Source: Micractinium sp. NFX-FRZ (lineage: Eukaryota; Chlorophyta; Trebouxiophyceae; Chlorellales; Chlorellaceae). Taken from it: DNA of 39,615 nucleotides. The position numbers and the translations under genes were made by a program. The stretch is taken from positions 1 to 39,615 of the forward strand of contig JAPTJF010000532.1 in assembly GCA_029339195.1 (NCBI GenBank), read 5' to 3'. Below are positions 31,161 to 39,615 of this stretch, piece by piece (the first letter of the stretch is position 1; every line of letters begins with the position of its first letter). The notes below the pieces were generated by a model. It was not told where the DNA came from and searched no databases. It saw only the letters and a list, made by a program, of their open reading frames with translations.

Positions 31161-34100
31161 GGATGCTCCACAGCAGCAAAAGCAGCAAGATTCGCAGCAG
31201 CAGGAGCAGCAGCAGCGGCAAGCGCAGCAGCATGAGCAGCCGCAACAGCAGCAGTTGAGTGAGCAGCAGCGGAGCGGTCCTGTTCCCATGGCGCCAGCAG
31301 CGGCGCCGACAGCGGGCGCGTCACAGCCCTCCCAACGGGTCGATGCTCAGCCAGGGGCACCCGCCGGCAGCCCTGCCGTCGCGACTCCAGCAGGGGTAGC
31401 AGCAGCAGGGCTGCCCCCTCCGCCCAGCAGCCAAGCCGTCGCCGCTGCCGCACCGCTGCCAGCCACCCAAGCCAGCCAGGCGGTGTCGCCTCCTGGCGCA
31501 CGCCGCCTGGCAGGCCTGCGTGGCATGCCCGGTCAGCAGCAGCAGCAGCAGCAGCAGCCGTCCCCCGCCAAGGCGAGTGCTGCTTCTGCAGCGGCTGCTG
31601 CGGCGGCGGCAGCGGCGGCGGCGGCGGCAGCGCTGCAGCAGCGCCAGCAGGGCCAGCGTGAGTCTCTGATTGGCGCTGCTGAGCATGCGATGCTCATGAG
31701 GCAAGTCAACCAGGCAGCCAAGCTGCTCCCCAAATCAGCACGCGGGCCGGGGCGGCCCAGCAGGGCGGCAGCAGCAGATGGTGAGCAGGACGCAGCGGCA
31801 GCAGCGGCGGCGGCCTTGCCCACTCGGGCCGGCGGCCGGCGTGGGCGGCCACCCAAGGCGGCCAGGGTGGCAGAGGAGGAGGCGGGGGATGAAGATGAGG
31901 AGGCAGATGATGCGCCTGCAGCTGTTGTTTTGGGCGCCAAGCGCGCCCGCTCACGCAAGCAGCGGCAGCCTGTGCCGAGCAGCATGGAGGGACAGGTGCT
32001 GCCATCGCCGGCAGCACAGCAGGGGGCAGCACAAGAGGATGGCGAGGAGCCAGGGCCAGCGGCCAAACGTGGCAAGAAGCAGCAGCCGCGGCGGGCAGTG
32101 CGCACCACAGCCGCTGCCGCGGCGGCAAATGCGGCAGCAGCGGCGGCGGCGTCAGCAGGGCAGGAGGAGGAAGAGGAGGGAGGCGAGGGCGGCGGCAGGG
32201 AGCTAGCTTTGTACACAGGCCCGGAGGGGGGCACAGACGGCAAGCCCCGGGCCAAGCGCGGCCGCGGCCGCCAGGCGCGGAAAGGCGCGGCGGCGGCAAC
32301 GGCTGCTGCTGTGGCGGCAGAAGCAGCAGAGGAGGAGGATGAGCTGTCGACAGATGGCACCGACGATGACCTGTCACTTGAGGAGGCAGCCAAGCGGCGC
32401 ACCGCCCGTAAGCGTGCCGCCGCCCGCCGGCCCACGGCGGCCACCAAAGCCAGGACGGCCAAGGCAGCAGCAGGGGCGGGGCCTGCGCGGCAGCGTGGGC
32501 AGCGCGCCCGCAGCGAGGGGCCCAGCGATGCGGAGGGGCAGGGGCAGGAGGAGGAGGAGGCGGCGGCGCCGGCACGGCAGGTGTGCACATGTGACCTGTT
32601 CAACATTGCTTCCCACTGCCGCAAGGCTCCGCGAGCTGCTGCTGCCCCTGGCTGCGGCAGCCGGGGATAGCCCTGCTGCCGGCTGGTGGGGCAGGGTTGC
32701 TCTCATCTGCCCTCGTCTGCTCTGCCTACCCTTGCCTGCCGTGCCCGCGGCTGTCCGGAGCCTCCCTGGCACACGCCTCGCGCCGCACCTTGCCCCAGCT
32801 GCGCTGGCTGTCCCTCCCTCCCCATCCCCCCTCGGCTGCAGCCTGTGGTGCACCCAGCGGACATGGTGATTGATGCGGGCACCATGTCACTGAAGCAGAT
32901 CATCAAGTGAGGCGGGGCGTGAGGGGTAGGGTCAGTACGAGTGGGAGCCAGAGGGAGATTGAGTGAGGGAGAGGCGGTGAGAGGCGCAGGTTGCATGGAA
33001 GTGAGCGGGGATTGCGAGGGAGCCACCGAGTGATCCGGGGTCTGCTCACTGCACGCTCCTGTCACTCTTCAAAACCTTGTTGAGAGCTGTTTCTGATACT
33101 TGTTTGTGGATGCCCCGAATGCGCATGTGCCCTGCCTGCGTGTGCAACTGCTGCACCGCCCGCGACCGCCGCATATCCGAGCAGACGGAGGCGGGCGAGC
33201 TGTTTTCCCTCCAGTTCTTCCCGCTATTTGAAGGTTGTCTCCTCACAATCCTGTTTTGACATTGCCCCCCTGTGCAGGTGTGCCACCGCACGGGACCGCC
33301 GCAAGTTTGAGCAGGAGAAGAGGCGGAAGCTGGAGGAGGACGAGGCGGGGGCGGAGGAGGGGGCGGGGGCGGCGGGCGGCGCCAACGGCGACGGCGGCGG
33401 CGCCCTTGCGGCCGCCAATCGGCGGCGGCAGCAGCAGGAGGCGGCCGCGGCGCCCTCTCCAGCATCAAACAACGGCATGCTGGCGCCACAGGTGCGCTCG
33501 TTGGTGGGCCGCCGCTCTTCCGATGGGGAGGGGGGGGCGGTGGGGAGGGCGGGCACAGCACCATGCCAGGGCAGCAACCTTGCAACAGCCATCTGGGGGC
33601 AGCCTCCCGTGTTCGCACCTGTGCTAGCGCCTACTGCGCTTGAAGCTGACCAAGCCCCTCCTCCTGCCCTAGCCAGCGCTACCGCCGGCCCTGCATCTCC
33701 ATGCCGCACGTTGCCTCCTTGCCCATCCTTCCATGCCCGCCCGCCCACCCCCCTGCAGGTGCAAGTCATCGACGGGCGCATTGTTGTGAACGCGGCGTCG
33801 CTGACGGTGCAGGCACAGGAGACGCAGGCGTACACGCGCATCGTCACAGGTGCGCTCCCCACCTGCCTTGCCCATCTGCAATGCACTCCTTGCTTAGTCA
33901 GGGGTTGAGCGGGGCAGGTGCGGCAGGGCTGGGCTAGCAGAGGCGATGCAGTTGCTCACCCGCATTGACACGCCAGGCCATCTGCCAGTCACCAAGGCAG
34001 GGTTGCGGCGGCCGAGGCGGGGCAAGGTGGAGGTGGCGGGCGGGCAGTCAGAGTGCCCCTGTCCGTGCAGAGCATGTGTGCCTGCTTGTAACGACGGTTG

Positions 34101-35908
34101 GCTGGCCGGCCTCCCCTCCGCAGCACTTGGCTTTGGCCCTGCATGCTGCCGCTGTACAAGCTTGCCTCCGACCTGTGTGCCCTGGTCCGCTTCAGCCACC
34201 TGCCCTTCAAACCCACCCGCCTACCATGCAGGGGGATGCCCCCCCCGCCTCAGCTGTCTCTCTTGCTGCCTTGCACCGCCACGCCGCCTGCATGCAGAGG
34301 ATGCTCCCCCCTGCACCCCTCCTCCCCCTGCCCTGCACCCTCACCTTGAACCCCCACCTGCTCGGCGCTGTTGCTTGGCCCCGCAGAGGACGCGCCCCGC
34401 CTGAACTCGCTGTCCTACATGAACCGCCTCTCCAACGAGCGCTGGTCTCCTGAGGACACGGAGCTGTTCTACAAGGTGGGGCGGGCAGGTGGGGCAGGTG
34501 GCCTACCAGTCGTGTGCCGGGGTGCTGCTGTGCAACAGTGAGCGCGGGGTGGGGCACGCGGTGGCGGGCAGCACAAGCTGCGGGCGCGTGCTTTGTTGAT
34601 GCACGTAACAAATAGTGGTGACACGGGGGTGTGGATCTGTAAGTGCAAGGTCGAGTTGTGCGTGGTACGTGCGTTTACCTATCGTTAAGCGTGGCAGGCG
34701 TGACCGAGGACACAGCGCCCTCCCTCAAGGTCAAGCCTGGGGTGGGGTGCGCTGTGTTTGCATGTAGACAGTTGGACACATGGACTCGCTCACCCGGCGG
34801 TTCACATGCTGCCATCACTATACCGTGCCTCCCGCCCTCTTCTGCCTCTGCTGCAGGCGCCGAGCCAGTTTGGCGTTGACATCCCGCTCCCGCCCCCCCT
34901 TCCGCTGCTGACTGTGCCCGCACCATGTGGCACCCCGTCCCCCACCCCTGCAGGCTCTGAGCCAGTTTGGCACCGACTTCACGCTCATCTGCCACCTGTT
35001 CCCCGGTCGGCAGCGCCGCCACCTGAAGAACAAGGTGGGCAGCCAGGGGAGCGGTGTGGGCAGTCAGTCAGGGAAGCGATGTGGGTCGCAGTGAAAGAGG
35101 GCCACCTGGGAAGGAAGGCGGCCCTTGAGGGGCGGTAGGGGCCATGGGCTGGAGGGCGCGGGCCAGCTTCTTCTGGGGGCTGCTCCGCGCTGCTTGTGGG
35201 TCCGACGGGCAAGGCAAGGCAGAGGTGTGGTGCGGGAGCAGGGTGGTGAGGTGGGACAGGGCGCACCCAGATTGGGCGCTTGCGTGATGGTTGGCACCTC
35301 CGGTTGCGCTCGGCGCTTGGCCACCCCTCCCCACGCCACTCCCACAACCCACTCCCCCACACGCTCACCCTCTCTTTGTGCCTCCTCTGGACGCCTTGCA
35401 GTTCACACGCGAGAGCAAGCACAACCCTGGGCGCATCGATGAGGCCCTGAAGGCCTCCCAGGGAGGCACTGTGGCCAGCTACCAAGAAATGATTGCCATG
35501 CTGCGCTCCAGCGGCATTGGAGGGCAGGGTGAAGAGGCAGCAGAGGAGGGTGGGGAGGGCGCCGCGGCCGCTGCTGGCGCATCGCCCGCTGCCGCAGCCA
35601 CGGCAGTCGCAGGGCCGGCGGGCGACGCCCACGAGCAGCAGCAGCAGCAGCGGCAGCAGCCTGCTGCGCCATCGGGTGCTGCGGTGCCGGCGGCAGCAGC
35701 AGCAGAGGCCAAGGTGGAGCATCTCGACCAGCAGCAGCAGCAGCAGGCATCGGATGCGGCAGAGAAGGTTGAGGAGGCAGCAGAGGCAGCGGCAGAGGAG
35801 GAGCAACAACATGAGGGGGATATGGAGGAGGCACTGGTGCACAAGGGAGACGTGTACCAACGCACTGAGCAGCATTACGAGGACGATGAGGAGGCTTATT
35901 ACTACTGA
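30550..35908 (+). CDS. BDP1: TFIIIB subunit B'' (BDP1), SANT-domain RNA polymerase III factor
   Basis: Nine exons: 30550-30651, 30866-30926, 31097-32580, 32842-32906, 33278-33491, 33759-33849, 34387-34475, 34954-35034, 35402-35908; 897 residues, phases consistent. BDP1 joins TBP and BRF in TFIIIB, which places RNA polymerase III at tRNA and 5S genes and helps open the promoter. The extended SANT domain (about residues 687-745) is diagnostic: ERWSPEDTELFYK, ALSQFGTDFTLICHLFPGR, RQRRHLKNKFTRESKHNPGR. Conserved pieces before it include MSLKQIIK, ARDRRKFEQEKRR and VQVIDGRIVVNAASL. Exon 3 (residues about 55-549) is low complexity: polyGln, polyAla, acidic runs and AT-hook-like cores (RGPGRPSRA, GRRGRPPKA, KRGRGRQ). 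The C-terminal tail is Gln/Glu/Ala-rich and ends EEAYYY. Introns before exons 5, 7 and 8 contain diverged copies of those exon starts. The exact 5' end is the least certain part. Confidence 0.93.
31118..31650 (+). repeat. BDP1: CAG and GCG/GCA trinucleotide tracts in BDP1 exon 3
   Basis: CAG-rich stretches near 31118-31260 and 31535-31558 encode glutamine runs, and GCG/GCA tracts near 31580-31640 encode alanine runs. The reading frame is kept throughout. Such tracts are prone to length change and generate long spurious ORFs on both strands. Confidence 0.9.
33138..33205 (+). repeat. Diverged copy of BDP1 exon 5 start
   Basis: The copy starts at 33148, 130 bases before exon 5 (33278). It translates to CCTARDRRISEQ against CATARDRRKFEQ. 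The acceptor AG has become AA. Confidence 0.85.
34222..34330 (+). repeat. Two diverged copies of BDP1 exon 7 start
   Basis: Copies start at 34232 and 34298, each after ATGCAG. They share GGA.GC.CCCC and following CT-rich sequence with exon 7 (34387). Spacing is 66 and 89 bases. Similarity is weaker because the region is C-rich. Confidence 0.6.
34851..34890 (+). repeat. Diverged copy of BDP1 exon 8 start, with strong acceptor
   Basis: The copy starts at 34857, 97 bases before exon 8 (34954). It shares GAGCCAGTTTGGC exactly and translates to APSQFGVDIPL against ALSQFGTDFTL. A full pyrimidine tract and CTGCAG remain, so it is a plausible competing 3' splice site that shifts the frame. Confidence 0.9.
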
Positions 35909-36066
35909 TGTGGGCCTGGTGCTCCGCGAGCCTCTGTTCTCAGAACGTGCCCGCACAGGCTGGGGAGCTCGGCTGGGAGGGCGCCGCCGCCTGCGTTGCC
36001 GGCGGCCCCCACCCCCGGCCTCTTGGAACGTACTTGGTTCCGCCAATCATGTTTTCTTGCTGGGAT

Positions 36067-36071
36067 TGTAA
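36067..36071 (+). terminator. TGTAA poly(A) signal of BDP1
   Basis: TGTAA lies 160 bases after the BDP1 stop codon (35906-35908), in a locally AT-richer stretch. It separates BDP1 from the next plus-strand gene. Confidence 0.6.
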
Positions 36072-36494
36072 ACTGCGTAGCACGTTTCGCTTGGGCTGCA
36101 GCTGCGGAACGAGAGGAACAGCTGTTTGCTATGTACCTATCTATGCCTGCACACCACGCCGGCGCCTCGGGGGACGGCCGCCGCCGCCTGCCAGGTTGGC
36201 ATGGCATCGACCCCTGCTTGCGACCGACACCCCCCTTGGCTGCTCGTCAGCAAGACAGATCGCTTTTCAGGCAAAGGAAATGGTTGCGTCAGCCCTGGCC
36301 CTCCGCACATCTGCCCCGCCGCTGCAAGCGGTGGCGGTGGCCCTGGGCAGGCGGCAGGTGCTCAATTTGCATTTTCGGCGCTTCCAATGCGTGTGGCGGG
36401 CGGCCGCTGTTGCTTGGGTCGGACACTTTGGCTTGCGCCCACAGTCTGTTCCTCCTCACTTTGACGGCCTGCCACGCTCCGTGCGTCTGATTTC
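36072..36494. other. Intergenic region between BDP1 and the small coiled-coil protein gene
   Basis: About 420 bases. A 200-codon open frame crosses it, but it has no recognisable protein character and begins before the BDP1 poly(A) signal. It probably holds the promoter and 5' UTR of the next gene, perhaps with a 5' UTR intron ending at the TTTCATGCAG at 36491-36500. Confidence 0.45.
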
Positions 36495-38642
36495 ATGCAG
36501 GCGTGCCTGAAGCGAGCGACGCCGGTCCTGATGGCGTACAAGAACAGCGAGGAGCAGGTGGTGGGCAGCGAGGCAGAGGCGGCGGCGGCGGCACCCGGCG
36601 CACAGCAGCTGCCGCAGGCCCTGGCTAGCTATGATGAGCGTGATTTTGGAGGCTACGAAGGAGGTGCGTGCCAGATGGCATCGGAGAAAAGAATCAAGGT
36701 GGTGCACGCAGGAGGGGCGCTGCCGTGGCTCTTTTTGGGCATCGCACCACCTGCCGCCCCATGTGCCGAATTGCCGCCTGCGCCGTGCCGCATCCTGCAT
36801 CTCCTTGCCTCCATTCTTCACCATGGCTTGCTCATGCCTGATTGCTCTGCTGCTGCGCCTGCAGGTAGCATGCCGCAGATGGCTCCAGGAGAGCTGAGCG
36901 AGGACGAGGAGGAGCAGCTACAGCAGGCGCAGGCGGCGCAGCGCAACGGTAAGCCGCCCTCGCCTGCCTGCCTTTGTGCGCTGATGCTCGCCCCTGGCTG
37001 CCAGGCGAGGCGCCCACCCGCAAACCAGCCTCCCAGCACTTATAGTTGGATCCCGTTCGATGGTGCACACACATGGTGGCGGTTGCAGGGTAGCGTTCAC
37101 GGTACCCAATCTGCCTTTCTTTCCCTTTCCCCCTCTCCTCCCCCCTACCTCATTCCCACGGCCTACTACCACGGTCACCGTTTTTTGTAGACTGGGCCTG
37201 CAGCAGCTGTTACGAGCACCTCAGCAGTCACCGCAGGCTCGGTCCCATTGCAGTGCAAAGGCCGTTGTGTTTTTGCTTCGTTATTCCTTGCCCCTGCCTC
37301 CCTCTTGCAGCCGGGTTCTGCGCAAGACCAACATAGCTTACCATGCCGCCGACGTTACCGTTGTCCCCACCCACTGCCTCCCTGTTTGCAGCTGAGTACC
37401 TTGAGCAGCTGCGCGCGCTAGGGGGCGACGCACTGGCGGATCAGGAGGCCCGCAAGCCGTGAGCTGGGCCATTGCGTGCCGCTGCCGAAGGCTGCCCGTG
37501 CAGCTGCCGCTCTCTTCCCTGCAAGCTGTCCATTCCAACTTAGATTCCATTGCGTTGGCCCCTTTGCCGCCCTTCTTTTACGATTTGTGATGTGTTTGTT
37601 TGTGTGTCCCCTTTTTGCAGCAAGATCAGCTGCAATGCAGTGCTGGAGTCGGTTGACGGCATGGTGGGCAACTATGAAGAACTGGCAGGGAGCATCGATG
37701 AGAAGAAGGCGGAGCTGCAGGTGGGCGCAACATCTGCTGATTGGGCAGATTGGGCTGGCTCGGGCTGCGGTGGGGAGCTGATGGTTGGCTTGGGAGCATT
37801 GATGAAAAGCGGACAGAGTTGTTGGCGTAGTTCTTGTAACTGCGTGCGTGTGTAGTGTGTTGCATGGGGAGTGTGCATGCTTTGGGCGATGCGCATGCAG
37901 AGCGACAGGCGGGTTCAAGGGATAAAGTGTGGGATTGTGAGGTGGGCAACCGCGGGGGCAACCCTAAAGGGGGCAACTGCGAGGAGGACGTGGGACTGCA
38001 GGTGGGGGGCAGATGAGCACGTTTTTTTTTTTTTGCGAGGTGGGGGGAGCTGGCGAGGCTGGCAAGGGTTGCAGGGGGGCTGCGTGTGGGGCCGGACGTG
38101 GATGGGTGGGTGGGTGCTACTCTTGCCCTGCCGCCTACCCCTGCTTCTTCTTGCCGTCCTTCCCGGCCAAATGTCACGTGCATGCTTGTCCGACGCGCAA
38201 CCACGCAACTACACGAAGTTCCACAACACCCTTCACCTGTCCGCCAGGTCTTTGGACGGCTCCGTTGCGGACAAGTACCAACCTACTTTCAAACGTAGCC
38301 ACCTTCAAACGTAGCCACCTTGCGAGCGGATCAGCGCATCTGCAAGCAATCATTCTTCCTTTGCTTCATCAAACGGATGTTTATCTCAATTATGCAGGAT
38401 GCTGCCGACGACTTCCAGCGCATCCTGGCGGAGCTGCAGCAGCTGGAGGCGGCCGCGGGGGTGAAGCACAGCGCTGCAAGCGAAGCGGCTGGGGAAGGCG
38501 CGGGCGTGGAGGAGTAAGTTGAACGGATGGTTTCATTTTATAGAGGTGAAGGCTACGAATGGAGGCATGCCACCTGACCAACATAACCACGTGCGCGCCT
38601 TACAGGAATGTCGTTTCCAAGTTTGCAACCAATATTGCATGA
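36495..38642 (+). CDS. Small acidic coiled-coil protein, unknown function
   Basis: Six exons: 36495-36663 (in-frame start also at 36531), 36865-36948, 37392-37458, 37621-37720, 38398-38513, 38606-38642; 190 residues (178 from the later start), phases consistent. Content: MAYKNSEEQVVGSEAE, an Ala-rich stretch, acidic SEDEEEQLQQAQAAQ, LEQLRALGG, then ISCNAVLESVDGMVGNYEEL and SIDEKKAELQDAADDFQRI, which looks like a coiled coil, and an end in NVVSKFATNIA. If the last intron is kept, translation stops at 38515-38517 after GVEE. The first ATG lies inside TTTCATGCAG, which also looks like a splice acceptor, so the true start may lie in an unseen upstream exon. I do not recognise the family; it could be a small subunit of a larger complex. 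TGTAA at 38910-38914 fits its 3' end. A copy of the exon 4 end lies in intron 4. Confidence 0.65.
37787..37830 (+). repeat. Diverged copy of exon 4 end of the coiled-coil gene
   Basis: GGGAGCATTGATGAAAAGCG here matches GGGAGCATCGATGAGAAGAA in exon 4, 104 bases upstream. Translated, GSIDEKRTELL matches GSIDEKKAELQ. It lies inside the following intron and lacks a usable GT donor at the matching place. Confidence 0.8.
38288..38319. repeat. Perfect 16-bp tandem duplication in intron
   Basis: TTCAAACGTAGCCACC occurs twice head to tail (38288-38303 and 38304-38319) in the intron before exon 5 of the coiled-coil gene. The identity implies a recent duplication. Confidence 0.9.
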
Positions 38643-38909
38643 GACGCAAACCACACAACAAGTAGAGAGTGTCTTGCACGGTGGTTTCATTGTCCCGCCG
38701 TTTTTTCACACACGTTTTTTCCTTGCGCGTGCGGCCTGGCCTCGCCCTGCCTGCATGCAAGTGGGCGCGCCCTGTTTTTCTTCTCCCAGTTTTGGCTATT
38801 GCCACTCCTCTGCCAAGTTGCGCGTGTGCACACGCACGCGTGCCCTGGCCCTTGCCTCCACTTGATGTACATGTTGCTCAGAGTGCGATGGTTACACAGC
38901 AAGACCGCC

Positions 38910-38914
38910 TGTAA
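38910..38914 (+). terminator. TGTAA poly(A) signal of the coiled-coil gene
   Basis: TGTAA lies 268 bases beyond the spliced stop codon (38640-38642) in a GC-poorer stretch. It is the only TGTAA found in this 3' region. Confidence 0.55.
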
Positions 38915-39193
38915 TACTCAAAACGGTGAGGAGAGGCGGGCAAGTGGAGGGCTCGACGTTTTTACCACCTACATGCACCTCCCCTTTCACTACGCTCACT
39001 CGCACGTTGGCCCGGGCACCTGATGTGGCCCCAAGCACCTTGATGTCACTACATCCACCTGGTCGATGCACACATGCAGTGTTGGGTTTGGCAAGAAGCG
39101 TGCAGGGGCTGGGGGAGGGGTGGGTGGACAGTGTAGTAGGGCAGCATCCATCAAGGTCGATGCAGGGCTGCTGGGGGCGGGCAGGAGCGTACA
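38915..39193. other. Gene-free region leading into the satellite
   Basis: No gene is supported. Several diverged GATG motifs preceded by CACCT or GGT (near 39017, 39036, 39055, 39149) echo the motif inside the adjacent satellite units, so this may be decayed satellite DNA. Confidence 0.5.
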
Positions 39194-39615
39194 GAACCCG
39201 CTCGCCGTGCATCAACCAGGTTGATGCGGCTGGGCTTCCCTCCGGGACCACACATCCACCTTCCGCAACGCACCCGCCCACCGACCGGTGCATGGACCTG
39301 GTTGATGTGGTGAATGGAGGGCTGGGGGAGGAGGGGAGGACATGTGAGGGCAGAATGCACTCTGCCGGGTTGATGTACCTCACCAGCCCACTCCCCGCCC
39401 CCCACTCCCTCTCGGGGCCCTCTGCCTGCTTGCCTGAACCCGCTCGCCGTGCATCAACCATGTTGATGCGGCTGGGCTTCCCTCCGGGACCACACATCCA
39501 CCTTCCGCAACGCACCCGCCCACCGACCGGTGCATGGACCTGGTTGATGTGGTGAATGGAGGGCTGGGGGAGGAGGGGAGGACATGTGAGGGCAGAATGC
39601 ACTCTGCCGGGCCGA
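39194..39615. repeat. 242-bp tandem satellite with palindromic core
   Basis: The unit at 39194-39435 repeats from 39436 to the window end (180 bases visible) with period 242. Few differences are visible over the first 178 bases, for example 39219 G versus 39461 T. The unit contains a near-perfect palindrome, GCATCAACC-A-GGTTGATGC at 39209-39227 (copy 39451-39469). Spurious open frames repeat with the same period. Confidence 0.93.

Noticed and set aside
31533..32624. Long minus-strand open frame opposite BDP1 exon 3
   Set aside because: It is the reverse reading of GCN/CAG repeats, with Ala/Ser runs and no independent protein character. The plus strand carries the BDP1 frame with consistent splicing.
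35908..36510. 200-codon open frame between BDP1 and the coiled-coil gene
   Set aside because: It starts within the BDP1 3' UTR, spans the TGTAA signal and has no domain character.

Overview
This window reads as nuclear DNA of a green alga, most likely a Chlorella-type trebouxiophyte. It is GC-rich, its genes are cut by many introns of roughly 100-500 bases with GTGAG/GTGCG donors and CTGCAG acceptors, and TGTAA-type poly(A) signals follow several stop codons. It also carries a chloroplast photoprotection gene of the plant/algal SOQ1 family. The organism assignment is inferred, not tested. I assembled eight genes by hand. In every one, exon phases agree across all introns and the joined frame is open.

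Left part (1-14242, minus strand): an extracellular block. Two paralogous secreted subtilisin-like proteases, each with a cysteine-containing module and a proline-rich cell-wall-type tail, flank a third gene for a secreted protein with proline-rich linkers and a PPC-like domain. The first protease runs off the left edge through a pure run of 73 G, which is polyproline on the coding strand.

Middle (15914-29959): a secreted cysteine-rich protein of unknown function (plus strand) converges on SOQ1 (minus strand, 24 exons; HAD phosphatase, membrane segment(s), thioredoxin-like domain, NHL propeller, C-terminal domain). The two 3' ends meet on one palindromic TGTAA signal. The other end of SOQ1 faces, across about 217 bases, a small plastid-type membrane protein gene on the plus strand.

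Right part (30550-38642, plus strand): BDP1, the B'' subunit of the RNA polymerase III factor TFIIIB, followed by a small coiled-coil protein I do not recognise. The window ends in a 242-bp tandem satellite with a palindromic core. Low-complexity or repeated DNA at both ends suggests this could be a whole contig broken at repeats.

The most unusual signal is recurrent. In at least eight introns or exon edges, in five genes on both strands, a diverged copy of the exon edge sits 66-130 bases away inside the neighbouring intron, often with its splice AG still intact. One exon end of the first protease has become a minisatellite carrying seven copies of a strong 5' splice site. This looks like repeated small tandem duplication at splice junctions, a known route to alternative splice sites and intron gain.
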